Part shown: one piece after another, positions 36,016 to 45,721 of the stretch
Position numbering within the stretch: position 1 is the first letter of the stretch
Layout: the number at the start of each line of letters is the position of its first letter
NCBI GenBank assembly: GCA_963818695.1
Contig: CAWFTG010000010.1
Location: 1-64,000 of the forward strand
Direction of reading: 5' to 3'
Source: AP-15 sp963818695
Lineage (GTDB): Bacteria; Pseudomonadota; Alphaproteobacteria; ATCC43930; CGMCC-115725
Length of the DNA: 64,000 nucleotides
The notes under the pieces: generated by a model
The model's database searches: none
Told to the model about the DNA's origin: nothing
The model's input: only the letters and a program-made list of their open reading frames with translations
Position numbers and translations under genes: made by a program

Positions 36016-38007
36016 ATGCTCGTAGAGATTGGCCACTTCGCGCTCGTGCTGGCGCTCCTCGTGGCGCTGGTGCAGGGCACCGCCCCGCTGGTCGGCGCGT
36101 CGGTGCGCAGTGGGCCGCTGATGGATTTGGGGCGATCGGCGGCATTACTGCAGTTCGGGCTCGTCGCGCTCGCCTTTGCGGTGTTCATGCATGCCCACGT
36201 GGTCTCCGATTTTTCGGTGCGGAACGTCTTCGAGAACTCGAATACCGCAAAGCCGATGCTCTACAAAGTGACCGGGGTCTGGGGCAGCCACGAAGGCTCG
36301 ATGATGCTCTGGGTGTTCATGCTGACCCTGTTCGGTGGGCTCGTCGCGGCTCTCGGGCGTTCATTGCCGGCTACCCTGCGAGCGCGGACTTTGGCAATCC
36401 AGGGTTTGCTCGGCTTCGGCACCCTGGCCTTCATCATCGGGACATCGAACCCGTTCGACCGGCTGTTCCCGGTCCCGCTCGATGGGCGCGACCTGAACCC
36501 GCTGCTGCAGGACCCGGGTCTCGCGTTCCATCCGCCGTTTCTCTATTTCGGTTATGTCGGCTTCTCGATCACCTATTCTTTCGCGATCGCCGCGTTGATC
36601 GAAGGCCGGGTCGGCGCCGCCTGGGCGCGCTGGGTGCGGCCCTGGGCATTGACGGCGTGGTGCGGGCTAACGGTCGGCATCGCGATGGGTAGCTGGTGGG
36701 CCTATTACGTGCTCGGCTGGGGCGGCTGGTGGTATTGGGACCCGGTCGAGAACGCCTCCTTCATGCCGTGGCTGCTCGGAACCGCCCTACTGCACTCCGC
36801 GGCCGTGGTCGAGAAGCGCGAGACCCTGCAGAGATGGACCGTCCTGCTCGCCATCCTGACCTTCGGCATGAGCCTGATCGGGACCTTCCTCGTGCGCTCC
36901 GGCGTCCTGACCTCGGTTCACTCCTTCGCGGTCGACCCGACGCGCGGCGTGTTCATTCTGGTGCTGATCGCGCTGGTGATCGGCGGCGGCCTAGTGCTTT
37001 ACGCGCTGCGCGCCCCCGGTCTGGAAACCGGCAACCCGTTTGCTCCGGTGAGCCGCGAAGGCGCCCTCGTCCTCAACAATCTGCTGCTCTGCGCAGGCAT
37101 GGCGACGGTGTTTCTCGGCACCTTCTACCCGCTGTTCGCCGAGGTGTGGAGCGGCGTCAAGCTGTCGGTCGGCCCGCAATTCTTCGACGCGACCTTCGTG
37201 CCGATCCTGGCGCCCGCTATTATCGCCATGGTGATCGGACCGGTCCTGGCTTGGCGCCGCGGCAATCTCCGCGGCGCCCTGCACCGCCTCGCTCCGGCCG
37301 TCATCGGCGCCCTTCTCGCGCCAGTCATCGTCTTCGCAGTCGACCGCGCCGCACCACCGGCGGCATTGGCGGGCATCGCGCTCGCAGCCTGGGCGATGCT
37401 CGGCGTGTTGACCGATCTCGCCGACAGGAGCGGCATAGCGAAGCTCCCGGCCGCGACGTCCTGGCGCCGGTTGCGCTATTTGCCGCGCGGAATTTGGGGC
37501 TATGCGATCGCCCATTTCGGGGTCGGCGTGCTGATCGCCGGGATCGCCGTGTCGACCGCATGGCGCAGCGAGCGGATCGAGACCTTGCATCCCGGCGACT
37601 TCATCGAGATCGCCGGCCGCACCCTGCGCTTGGTTGGAGTAACTGAAGGGGACGTCGCCAATTACCACGCGCAGCGCGCTCAAATCGTAGTCGAGCGCCC
37701 CGGCAGCACACCAATAACCCTCTACCCCGAGCGTCGCTGGTATCCGGTGGCGCGCAGCCAGACGACAAACACGGCGATCGCCACAAACGGATTGGGCGAC
37801 CTCTATCTCGCGCTCGGCGATCCGGATGGCAAAGGGGGCTGGGTACTTCGCGCTTACTACAACCCGCTCGTTCCGTGGATATGGTTTGGCGCGATCCTCG
37901 CCGCCCTGGGCGGGCTGGTCTCGCTGAGCGACCGCCGGCTGCGCCTGCGCCTGCCGGCGACGCGGCCTCCACTCGCCGTCACATCGGCGGGATCGGCCGA
38001 CAACTGA
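36016..38007 (+). CDS. ccmF: Cytochrome c-type biogenesis protein CcmF
   Basis: This 663-residue polytopic membrane protein ligates heme to apocytochrome c together with CcmH. The diagnostic tryptophan-rich WWD segment 'LGWGGWWYWDPVENASFMPW' lies near residues 233-252, flanked by heme-coordinating His residues ('HAHVVSDFSV', 'GSHEGSMMLWV', 'TSVHSFAVDP'). TAGGAG lies 11 bases before the ATG. It starts a ccmF-ccmH-ccmI unit with overlapping genes. Confidence 0.97.
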   Translation: MLVEIGHFALVLALLVALVQGTAPLVGASVRSGPLMDLGRSAALLQFGLVALAFAVFMHAHVVSDFSVRNVFENSNTAKPMLYKVTGVWGSHEGSMMLWVFMLTLFGGLVAALGRSLPATLRARTLAIQGLLGFGTLAFIIGTSNPFDRLFPVPLDGRDLNPLLQDPGLAFHPPFLYFGYVGFSITYSFAIAALIEGRVGAAWARWVRPWALTAWCGLTVGIAMGSWWAYYVLGWGGWWYWDPVENASFMPWLLGTALLHSAAVVEKRETLQRWTVLLAILTFGMSLIGTFLVRSGVLTSVHSFAVDPTRGVFILVLIALVIGGGLVLYALRAPGLETGNPFAPVSREGALVLNNLLLCAGMATVFLGTFYPLFAEVWSGVKLSVGPQFFDATFVPILAPAIIAMVIGPVLAWRRGNLRGALHRLAPAVIGALLAPVIVFAVDRAAPPAALAGIALAAWAMLGVLTDLADRSGIAKLPAATSWRRLRYLPRGIWGYAIAHFGVGVLIAGIAVSTAWRSERIETLHPGDFIEIAGRTLRLVGVTEGDVANYHAQRAQIVVERPGSTPITLYPERRWYPVARSQTTNTAIATNGLGDLYLALGDPDGKGGWVLRAYYNPLVPWIWFGAILAALGGLVSLSDRRLRLRLPATRPPLAVTSAGSADN

Positions 38008-38474
38008 TGATCCGCCGGCCGGTGTTGGCGCTCGTGTTGGCGGCAGGTCTCGCCGGACCTTCGGCCCATGCGGTCGAACCCGCCGAGCGGCTGGCCGATC
38101 CTGCGCTCGAGGCGCGCGCCAGGGCGCTGAGCCAGGAGCTGCGGTGTCTGGTCTGCCAGAACCAGTCGATCGACGAGTCGAACGCCGATCTCGCCCACGA
38201 TCTGCGCGTGCTGCTGCGGCAACGCCTGGCGGCCGGCGATACGGACCGGCAAGTGCTCGATTATGTCGTCGCGCGCTACGGGGTCTTCGTGCTGCTCGAC
38301 CCGCCTTTCGCGCCGGCAACATACCTGTTGTGGCTGACCCCGCCTGTGCTGGTGATGGGCGCGGGCATATTTCTGCTTGTCCGGGCGCGGCGGCACCGCC
38401 CCGATCCGGAACTCCCGGCTTTGAGCGAGGAAGAGCGCGACCGTGCGGCGCTATTGCTCGGCGAACGTGGATGA
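38007..38474 (+). CDS. ccmH: Cytochrome c-type biogenesis protein CcmH (CycL)
   Basis: This 155-residue periplasmic thioredoxin-like apocytochrome reductase has a signal peptide ('MIRRPVLALVLAAGLAGPSAHA'-type, shown in part), the redox motif 'LRCLVCQNQSI' and a C-terminal membrane helix ('YLLWLTPPVLVMGAGIFLLV'). ATG 38007 shares bases with the ccmF stop (TGATG). CcmG, usually between ccmF and ccmH, is absent here and must lie elsewhere. Confidence 0.94.
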   Translation: MIRRPVLALVLAAGLAGPSAHAVEPAERLADPALEARARALSQELRCLVCQNQSIDESNADLAHDLRVLLRQRLAAGDTDRQVLDYVVARYGVFVLLDPPFAPATYLLWLTPPVLVMGAGIFLLVRARRHRPDPELPALSEEERDRAALLLGERG

Positions 38475-39612
38475 TCTGGTTTTGGATCATCGCGGGTTTG
38501 CTGGTCCTCGTGGCGCTGATTGCGCTGCTCATGCCTCTGTTGAGGGCAACCCCGGAGAGCGCCGATCATGGTGAACCCGTCGTCGCGGTGTTTCGCCGGC
38601 AACTCACGAGCCTCGATGGCGAGATCGCGCAGGGCAGGCTCGCTGCGGACGAGGCCGCGGCGGTGCGCGCCGAAGTCACCCGGCGGATGCTCTCGGCGGC
38701 CGACCAGGAAGCCCAAAACTCACGGCCGGCCGTCTTGGGCTCGGCCGCGATCTCGTGGCGCATCGGCGCCGCCGTCGGTATAGCGGCCCTGTTGCCGGCG
38801 GCGGCGCTCGCCATCTACTCGGCGGTCGGTGCGCCGGCGGCAATCGAACGGGGCGGGAGCGCCGCCGCTGCTCCGCCGCACGACCGGGCCGAACTCGCCG
38901 CCGCAGCCGAACAGCTGAAGGCGCGGCTCCAGCAGGAGCCCGGTCACATCGAAGGCTGGGTCCTGCTGGCTCGCACCTTCACCTCTCTCGAGCGCTACCC
39001 CGAAGCGCGCTCCGCGTACGCCCAGGCGATCGCCTTGGCGCCGAATGAACCGCGATTGCATGCTGAGCTCGGGGAATTGCTCGTGCTGGCAGCGGGGGGT
39101 GAGGTCACCGCGTCGGCCGAGGCCGAATTTGCCAAGACCGGCGATGATCCGCGCGCCCGCTTCTATGGCGCCGAAGCTGCGCTGCAGCGCGGCGATCGCG
39201 CGGCGGCCAAGGCTACGCTGCGCGCATTGCTGGCCACGGCGCCGGCCCAGGCGCCATGGCGCAAAGTCGTGCAAGACCGCCTCGCCGAGATTTCCCCAGG
39301 AGAGATTTCCCCAGGAGAGACCCGGCAGGAGAGATTTCCCCAGGAGAGATTGTCCCGGGTGAGCAGCCGCCCGCTGCGAAGGCATCCGGGCCGACGGCTC
39401 AGGACGTGGCCGCGGCTCAATCGATGTCGCCGGAGGAGCGGCAGGCGATGATTCGCTCGATGGTCGACCGGCTCGCTGCGCGGCTCGAGCAAAACCCGAA
39501 CGACAAGGACGGGTGGACTCGCCTCGCCCACGCCTACGATGTGCTGGGCGAAACGGAGAAGGCCGAAGCAGCACGGTCCCGCGCCGCACAAGTCCCCGAG
39601 GCCGGGAAGTAG
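38471..39612 (+). CDS. ccmI: Cytochrome c-type biogenesis protein CcmI, with EISPG repeat and frameshift
   Basis: CcmI chaperones apocytochrome c to the ligase. It has two N-terminal membrane helices ('MIWFWIIAGLLVLVALIALL', 'IGAAVGIAALLPAAALAIYS') and TPR-like periplasmic repeats ('GWVLLARTFTSLERYPEARSAY', 'GWTRLAHAYDVLGETEKAEAA' in part). Between the two TPR segments is a tandem five-residue repeat, EISPG, from 15-bp units at 39287-39375. The third unit has 14 bp, shifting the frame; restoring one base joins 'ETPAGEISPGEIVPGEQPPAAK'. The start ATG overlaps the ccmH stop. Confidence 0.88.
39287..39375 (+). repeat. 15-bp tandem repeat (EISPG)n in ccmI
   Basis: The units are GAGATTTCCCCAGGA (39287 and 39302), a 14-bp GAGACCCGGCAGGA (39317), GAGATTTCCCCAGGA (39331), GAGATTGTCCCGGGT (39346) and a decayed GAGCAGCCGCCCGCT (39361). 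Each full unit adds five codons to the linker. Identical neighbours suggest slippage-driven copy-number change. Confidence 0.85.
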
Positions 39613-39661
39613 CACTCGAATCCTGTCAGCGTTACCAGCCGCTAACCTCACTCGAAGAACA

Positions 39662-40663
39662 ATGCCATCGCCGCCGGATTTGAGCCTCGTGACCGGAGCG
39701 ACCGGGTTCGTCGGATCGGCTGTCACGCGCGCCCTGCTCGCGCGGGGGCGTCGGGTGCGCGTCCTCGCCCGGTCAAACAGCGACCGGCGCAATATTGCGC
39801 GTCTTGCGGTGGAAATCGCCGAGGGGGCTATGGAGGATCCCGGCTCATTGGCGCGCGCCGTCGCCGGGTGCCGATACGTGTACCATGTAGCTGCCGATTA
39901 CCGGATCTGGGTCCCCGACCCCGCGCCGATGTTTCGTGCCAATGTTGACGGCACTCGGGATCTGCTGACCGCGGCCCTCGAAGCCGGCGCCGAACGGGTC
40001 GTTTATACGAGCAGCGTCGCGACCCTAGGGCTCGTGGCGGGCGGGTCCGCCGATGAGGAGACGCGGAGCAGCATCGACGACATGATCGGGCCCTACAAGC
40101 AGTCGAAATTCGCCGCCGAAGAGGTCGCACGAGGGCTTGCTCGGGAGCGCGGACTGCCGGTCGTGATCGTCAACCCCTCCACCCCAGTCGGGCCGGGCGA
40201 CATCAAGCCGACGCCCACCGGCCGGCTGATTGTCGAGGCCGCACGCGGCCAAATGCCTGCCTTTGTCGATACCGGCCTCAACATCGTCCATGTCGATGAC
40301 GTCGCCGAAGGCCATCTCGCCGCGGCCGAGAATGGACGGGTCGGCGAGCGATATATCCTTGGGGGGGAGAACCTGGCACTCGCTGAGATCCTCGCCGGGG
40401 TCGCGCAGGCGGTCGGTAGGCGCCCACCCTGGCTCCGGGTCCCGCACAGTGTGCTGTTTCCCGTCGCTATCGGAGCGGAGCTGGCGGCCCGCATTACCGG
40501 GCGCGACCCGTTCGTCACGCTGGACGGGGTGCGGATGTCGCGAAAAAAGATGTATTTCAGCTCGGAGAAGGCGTCGCGCGAGCTCGGCTACACGCCGCGA
40601 CCGGCGCGCGAGGCCATTGCCGACGCTGTCAGCTGGTTCGGGGCTAATGGATATCTGAAATGA
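39662..40663 (+). CDS. hpnA: Hopanoid-associated sugar epimerase HpnA
   Basis: This 333-residue extended SDR has 'LVTGATGFVGSAVTRALL', 'VYHVAADYRIWVPDPAPMFRANVDGT' in pieces, the catalytic 'YTSSVATLG' and 'YKQSKFAAE' (YxxxK), and 'NPSTPVGPGDIKPTPTG', all HpnA signatures. HpnA is linked genetically to hopanoid clusters; the exact sugar conversion is unproven. ATG 39662 sits 50 bp after ccmI, and its stop overlaps hpnC by 4 bp. Confidence 0.93.
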   Translation: MPSPPDLSLVTGATGFVGSAVTRALLARGRRVRVLARSNSDRRNIARLAVEIAEGAMEDPGSLARAVAGCRYVYHVAADYRIWVPDPAPMFRANVDGTRDLLTAALEAGAERVVYTSSVATLGLVAGGSADEETRSSIDDMIGPYKQSKFAAEEVARGLARERGLPVVIVNPSTPVGPGDIKPTPTGRLIVEAARGQMPAFVDTGLNIVHVDDVAEGHLAAAENGRVGERYILGGENLALAEILAGVAQAVGRRPPWLRVPHSVLFPVAIGAELAARITGRDPFVTLDGVRMSRKKMYFSSEKASRELGYTPRPAREAIADAVSWFGANGYLK

Positions 40664-41529
40664 CGGCTTTGCGGGACGAGCTGCCCTGGCACCGCGCCGA
40701 GAGCCTCGAAACTCCCTCGGGGAAGTGGCGCGGCAGCGAAAATTTCCCGGTGGGATCGTTTTTGATTCGGCGCGACTTGCGGGCGCATGTGCACGCGTTC
40801 TACCAATTCGCCCGAAACGCCGACGATATCGCCGACAATCCCTCCTTGACTGCCGATGAAAAGATCGGGCGGCTCGACCGCATGGGCGCCATCCTCGATG
40901 GAGCCTCGGGTGAGGATTCTCCCGCCGCCGCCGCAATGCGTGAAAGCCTCCTCCAAACCGGCATGACTGTTCAGCACTGCCATGACGTGCTGCACGCGTT
41001 CCGGATCGACGCGGTCAAGCTGCGTTATCGCGACTGGGATGATCTGATGGGATATTGCCGCTACTCGGCTTCGCCCGTTGGCCGCCAGCTGCTTGACCTG
41101 CACGACGAAAGCCGCGCCGCCTGGCCGGCTTCCGATGCCCTTTGCTCGGCGCTGCAGGTGCTCAATCACTTGCAGGATTGTGCGGACGACCATCGGCGGC
41201 TCGATCGCGTCTACCTGCCGCTCGAAGATCTTGCCGCGGAACGAACCGGAATCGAGGCGCTGGCGGCCGGTGTGTCGAACCCGGGACTGCGGCGTGTGCT
41301 CGACCGACTGCTGGACCGCACTGCGGCATTGATCGATCAGGCCCGCGGCTTGCCGCCGCTCGTCTCTTCCCGCGGGTTGCGGTGGGAATCCGCGGTCATC
41401 GTCGATCTGGCAGGGCGGCTGTTGCGCCGGCTCCGCCGCGGCGATCCCGTTGCGACCCGCGTCGCGCTGCGCAAGTCCGATTTCCTCGCTGCCTTTGCAC
41501 TCGGCGTCTCGAGAGGTTTTTGCGGTTGA
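40660..41529 (+). CDS. hpnC: Presqualene/squalene-pathway synthase HpnC
   Basis: The 289-residue trans-prenyltransferase fold starts 'GKWRGSENFPVGSFLIRRDLR'. The first Asp-rich site is 'FARNADDIADNP' and the second 'NHLQDCADDHRRLDRVYLP'. HpnC converts presqualene diphosphate made by HpnD to hydroxysqualene. The overlap ATGA with hpnA and TTGA with hpnD shows a tightly coupled operon. Confidence 0.95.
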   Translation: MTALRDELPWHRAESLETPSGKWRGSENFPVGSFLIRRDLRAHVHAFYQFARNADDIADNPSLTADEKIGRLDRMGAILDGASGEDSPAAAAMRESLLQTGMTVQHCHDVLHAFRIDAVKLRYRDWDDLMGYCRYSASPVGRQLLDLHDESRAAWPASDALCSALQVLNHLQDCADDHRRLDRVYLPLEDLAAERTGIEALAAGVSNPGLRRVLDRLLDRTAALIDQARGLPPLVSSRGLRWESAVIVDLAGRLLRRLRRGDPVATRVALRKSDFLAAFALGVSRGFCG

Positions 41530-42404
41530 GCGACGCCGCGCTCCATGCCGCTGCCGATCAGCTGGGTGAAGACGCGCTGCGCGAAACCATTCGGCACCGG
41601 GTCGAAGCCGCCGGAACCTCGTTCTATTGGGCGATGCGGCTGCTGCCGCGGGATCGCCGCAACGGCATGTACGCGATCTACGCGTTCTGCCGAGAGGTCG
41701 ACGACATCGCCGATGGCGAGAGGCCGGTCGAACACAAGCTTGCGGCTCTGGCCGGGTGGCAGAAGGAGATCGAGGCGCTCTATGACGGGCGTCCGCGCCA
41801 CCTCGTGGGTCGAGCATTGTCGGGGCCGGTGCGGCGTTATCAGCTACGCAAAGAAGACTTTCTTGCGATCCTCGCCGGTATGGAGATGGACGCTCGGGGG
41901 GACATCAGGGCCCCGGATTTGGCGACCCTGGACCTCTATTGCGCGCGCGTCGCGAGCGCTGTCGGCCATCTTTCAGTCCATATATTCGGGGATTCCAGCG
42001 CCGCCGCCCATGCCGTCGCAGAATCGCTTGGCCGGGCACTGCAGCTGACCAACATCCTCCGAGACCTCGCGGAGGACGCCGCTCGGCAGCGTTTATATCT
42101 GCCTCGCGAAACCCTGGATCGGCACGGGATTCGAGCCGCCGAACCCGCGGCCGTCCTGCGGCATCCGGCATTGCCTGCAGCATGCCGCGATGTCGCCGCT
42201 ATCGCCGAGGGCCACTTCCGGGAGGCGGCGCGGGCGATGGAGCACTGCTCGCGCCGCGCCATGCGTCCAGCCACGGTGATGGCGGCACTCTACCGCGCAA
42301 CGCTATCGGCTCTGCAGCACTCGGGATGGCGCAATCCCTTACAGCGCGTGAGTGTGTCGACCTCCCTGAAGCTCTGGCTGGTGTTGCGTCACGGTTTGCT
42401 ATGA
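41526..42404 (+). CDS. hpnD: Presqualene diphosphate synthase HpnD
   Basis: The 292-residue squalene/phytoene synthase homologue has 'SFYWAMRLLPRDRRNGMYAIYAFCREVDDIAD' in pieces and 'LTNILRDLAEDAARQRLYLP', the paired Asp-rich motifs that bind two farnesyl diphosphates. The start is TTG 41526, overlapping the hpnC stop (TTGA); no ATG fits. It condenses FPP to presqualene diphosphate for HpnC. Confidence 0.95.
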   Translation: MSDAALHAAADQLGEDALRETIRHRVEAAGTSFYWAMRLLPRDRRNGMYAIYAFCREVDDIADGERPVEHKLAALAGWQKEIEALYDGRPRHLVGRALSGPVRRYQLRKEDFLAILAGMEMDARGDIRAPDLATLDLYCARVASAVGHLSVHIFGDSSAAAHAVAESLGRALQLTNILRDLAEDAARQRLYLPRETLDRHGIRAAEPAAVLRHPALPAACRDVAAIAEGHFREAARAMEHCSRRAMRPATVMAALYRATLSALQHSGWRNPLQRVSVSTSLKLWLVLRHGLL

Positions 42405-43717
42405 CTGCAACGGCGAGCACGGGTTGCGTGCATGTTGTTGGTGCAGGCCTTGCTGGGCTCGCGGCGTCGGTCGCGCTCGCCGATTCGGGTCGCTCGGTGA
42501 TCCTGTATGAAGCCGCCCCTCATGCCGGGGGACGCTGCCGCTCGTATTTTGATGCCGAGCTCGGTTGCCGGATCGACAACGGCAACCATCTCCTTTTGAC
42601 CGGCAATCAGGCGGCGCTTGATTATCTAGACAGGATCGGCGCGTCCGGTTCTCTTGAGGGGCCCTCTGAGGCTGCCTTTCCGTTCGTCGACGCTGTAACC
42701 GGCGAGCGCTGGACGGTGCAGCCAAATAAGGGCGCTCTGCCCTGGTGGATTTTGTCCTCCAAGAGGCGGGTGATGCACACGCGAGCGCGTGACTATCTCG
42801 CGGCATTGGCCCTGCGACAGGCGGACCCGTCGGCAACAATCACCGCCGTGCTCAATCCCCGGCGGAGGTTGTTTCGCCGGCTATGGGAGCCGCTCGCCGT
42901 CGCCGGCTTGAATACGAGCGCCGAGCAGGGATCAGCCGCACTTTTCTGGCGAATGCTCGCGGAGACGCTGGGGCGGGGGGGCGCCGCCTGCCGTCCGCTC
43001 CTCCCTCGCGTCGGCCTCTCGGAAAGCTTGGTCGAGCCGGCGCTCGCCCGCTTGCGCGCCAAGGGCACGGAAATTCGGTTCGGCGCACGTCTGAGAGCAT
43101 TGATCTTCGGGCCCGAAAGGGTTTCGGATCTCGTCTTCGAAGCAGGTTCGATCCTGCTCAACAGTACGGATAGCGTGATCCTTGCCGTACCCGCGGCGAT
43201 CGCAGTCCGTCATGTTCCGGGGCTGATCGTCCCCGACCGGCACTCCCCGATCGTCAACGCACATTTCCGCTGCATTCCCCCGGCCGGCGCGCCCTTCTTC
43301 ATGGGGGTGATCGGCGGCGCCGCGGAATGGATCTTTCGCAAGCGCGGAGTGTTATCGGTGACGGTCAGCGCTGCTGACCGATTCGTCGAACGCGCCGCAC
43401 CGGAGCTGGCTGATCTCTTCTGGCACGATGTCGCAGTTGCCTATCACCTTCCGTCAAGCCCAGTGCCGCCGTCGCGTATCGTGAAGGAGCGCAGGGCGAC
43501 GTTTCTGGCGAGCCCCGAGCAGCTGAAACGCAGGCCGCAACAGACAACGCCATGGAGGAATCTTCTACTGGCCGGCGATTATGTTAATACGGGCTTGCCT
43601 GCTACGATCGAAGGCGCTATTCGCTCCGGCTTTGCTGCGGCCGGCCTTGCAACCGATTGTCAGCTTCAGGCGTTTCCCAAACTGTTGCGAGCGGTGGCCG
43701 GGGCTCCCGCGCACTAA
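42401..43717 (+). CDS. hpnE: Hydroxysqualene dehydroxylase HpnE
   Basis: The 438-residue FAD-dependent amine-oxidase-fold protein has an N-terminal 'VHVVGAGLAGLAASVALADSG' dinucleotide-binding motif, 'HAGGRCRSYFDAELG' and a C-terminal 'NLLLAGDYVNTGLPATIEGAIRSG' in pieces. It reduces hydroxysqualene to squalene, completing the HpnCDE route. ATG 42401 overlaps the hpnD stop (ATGA). The longer upstream open frame is a shadow of hpnD. Confidence 0.95.
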   Translation: MTATASTGCVHVVGAGLAGLAASVALADSGRSVILYEAAPHAGGRCRSYFDAELGCRIDNGNHLLLTGNQAALDYLDRIGASGSLEGPSEAAFPFVDAVTGERWTVQPNKGALPWWILSSKRRVMHTRARDYLAALALRQADPSATITAVLNPRRRLFRRLWEPLAVAGLNTSAEQGSAALFWRMLAETLGRGGAACRPLLPRVGLSESLVEPALARLRAKGTEIRFGARLRALIFGPERVSDLVFEAGSILLNSTDSVILAVPAAIAVRHVPGLIVPDRHSPIVNAHFRCIPPAGAPFFMGVIGGAAEWIFRKRGVLSVTVSAADRFVERAAPELADLFWHDVAVAYHLPSSPVPPSRIVKERRATFLASPEQLKRRPQQTTPWRNLLLAGDYVNTGLPATIEGAIRSGFAAAGLATDCQLQAFPKLLRAVAGAPAH

Positions 43718-43754
43718 CCACGGAAATTGAACAAGAACGATACCGGCCCCTTCA

Positions 43755-45713
43755 ATGAATGCAATAACCACCAACGAAGTGGCGATGCTGCGCCGTCGCG
43801 TCGACGCGGCGCGCCTCGACGAGGCGATAATGCGCGCCGGCGAATCGCTGGTCGCCCTGCAACATCCCGATGGACATTGGGTCTTCGAGCTGGAGGCCGA
43901 CGTGACGATCCCGTCGGAATTCATTCTGCTCCAGCATTATTTCGGCCGTATAGAGCCGGAACTGCAAGCGCGGATAGCTGGCTATGTTCGGGCAACCCAA
44001 GGTGGGGACGGCGGCTGGCCTCTGTTTCACGGGGGCGCTCTAGATATCAGCGCGTCGGTAAAGGCTTATTTCGCATTGAAGGCCGCCGGGGATCCAGTCG
44101 ACGCGCCGCACATGAAACGGGCTCGCGCGGCGATCCTGGCGGGCGGGGGCGCCCGGCGCTGCAATGTGTTCACGCGCATTCTGCTCGCGCTGTTCGGCGA
44201 GGTTCCGTGGCGGGCGGTGCCGGTCATGCCAGTCGAGATAATGCTGCTGCCGAACTGGTCTCCATTTCACATCGCGAAGGTGTCGTACTGGTCGCGCACT
44301 GTTCTTGTACCGCTGCTCGTTCTCATGGCACTGCGGCCGCGGGCCCGCAATCCGCTCGGTATTACTATCGGTGAGCTTTTTCTAGAGCCGCCGGAAACGG
44401 TGCGGGATTGGATCGGCGGTCCGACTTCCTCTCCGCTCTCCCTCGCGTTCGGCATGCTCGACCGGCTCCTTCGGGTAGCCGAGCCGTTTTTCCCGGCGGA
44501 TGCGCGACGGCGAGCGATCGACAAAGCCGTCGCCTTTGTCACCGAGCGCCTCAATGGGGAAGATGGCCTTGGAGGCATCTTTCCAGCGATGGCCAACGCC
44601 GCGATGATGTTCGATTGTTTGGGCTACGGCCCCGATCACCCCGGCTACGCGTCGGCTCTGGCTTCGCTTCGAAAGCTGCTCGTGCTCGATGGCGACCGCA
44701 GCTATTGCCAACCCTGCCTGTCCCCGGTGTGGGACACGGCCCTCGCTTGCCATGCGCTGATGGAGGTCGAAGACATCCGTCTCGAGGCGACCGTGAAGCG
44801 GGCGCTCGACTGGCTCGAGACAAAACAGGTGCTCGAAGTCGTCGGCGATTGGGCGTCAACCCGCCCCGGCCTGCGGCCCGGCGGGTGGGCATTCCAGCTC
44901 GAGAACCCCTATTACCCCGATCTCGATGATACGGCTGCGGTGGCTCTCGCCCTCGACCGCTTCGGCTCGACGCGTTATCGCCTGGCGATCGACCGGGCGG
45001 CCGAATGGGTGATTGGCATGCAAAGCCGGGGCGGCGGATGGGGGTCCTTTGACGCCGACAACACTCATTACTATCTGAACCATATCCCGTTCGCTGACCA
45101 CGGGGCGCTGCTGGACCCCCCGACGGCGGATGTCAGCGGCCGTTGCCTGAGCTTCCTGACCCAAATCGGCTATGGGCCCGACCATCCGGCGGTAGCTGCG
45201 GCAATAGAGTATCTGCGAGCCGAGCAGGAACCCGACGGCAGCTGGTTCGGCCGGTGGGGGACCAATTATATCTATGGGACCTGGTCGGTGCTCACCGCTT
45301 TGAACAGCGCCGGGCTGTCAGCGGATTCGTCTGAAGTGCGGCGCGCCGTGGACTGGCTCGTCGCTCGCCAGCATAAGGACGGCGGCTGGGGGGAAGGCGG
45401 CGAATCTTACTGGACAGACGCACCACACGGCGAAGCGCCCTACAGTACCTCGTCGCAGACTGCCTGGGCGCTGCTCGCTTTGATGGCTGCCGGAGAGGTT
45501 GGCAATCCGGCAGTCGCTCGCGGGATCGCATATCTGATGGACAGCCAGGACCAGGACGGCAACTGGGACGAGCCCTGGTATACCGCCGTCGGTTTCCCGC
45601 GGGTTTTCTACCTGCGTTATCACGGCTACCGCGCCTTCTTTCCGCTCTGGGCTCTTGCCCGGTTTCGTCGTTTGTCGCGGGGCAACTCGCGGCAGGTTCC
45701 GTTCGGCATTTGA
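43755..45713 (+). CDS. shc: Squalene-hopene cyclase
   Basis: This 652-residue class II terpene cyclase turns squalene into hopene/hopanol at the membrane. The protonating 'DLDDTA' motif (DXDD type) is near residue 389. QW repeats such as 'QHPDGHWVFELE', 'ATQGGDGGWPLF', 'QSRGGGWGSFDADN', 'QEPDGSWFGRWGTNYIYGTW', 'QHKDGGWGEGGESY' and 'QDQDGNWDEPWYTAVGFPR' run through it. Length and motif order are standard. It is also called hpnF; an intrinsic terminator-like hairpin follows it. Confidence 0.97.
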   Translation: MNAITTNEVAMLRRRVDAARLDEAIMRAGESLVALQHPDGHWVFELEADVTIPSEFILLQHYFGRIEPELQARIAGYVRATQGGDGGWPLFHGGALDISASVKAYFALKAAGDPVDAPHMKRARAAILAGGGARRCNVFTRILLALFGEVPWRAVPVMPVEIMLLPNWSPFHIAKVSYWSRTVLVPLLVLMALRPRARNPLGITIGELFLEPPETVRDWIGGPTSSPLSLAFGMLDRLLRVAEPFFPADARRRAIDKAVAFVTERLNGEDGLGGIFPAMANAAMMFDCLGYGPDHPGYASALASLRKLLVLDGDRSYCQPCLSPVWDTALACHALMEVEDIRLEATVKRALDWLETKQVLEVVGDWASTRPGLRPGGWAFQLENPYYPDLDDTAAVALALDRFGSTRYRLAIDRAAEWVIGMQSRGGGWGSFDADNTHYYLNHIPFADHGALLDPPTADVSGRCLSFLTQIGYGPDHPAVAAAIEYLRAEQEPDGSWFGRWGTNYIYGTWSVLTALNSAGLSADSSEVRRAVDWLVARQHKDGGWGEGGESYWTDAPHGEAPYSTSSQTAWALLALMAAGEVGNPAVARGIAYLMDSQDQDGNWDEPWYTAVGFPRVFYLRYHGYRAFFPLWALARFRRLSRGNSRQVPFGI

Positions 45714-45721
45714 GGCAGGGG

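Noticed and set aside
39287..39375. CRISPR-like array
   Set aside because: Units are 15 bp, directly adjacent without spacers, and inside a coding frame.
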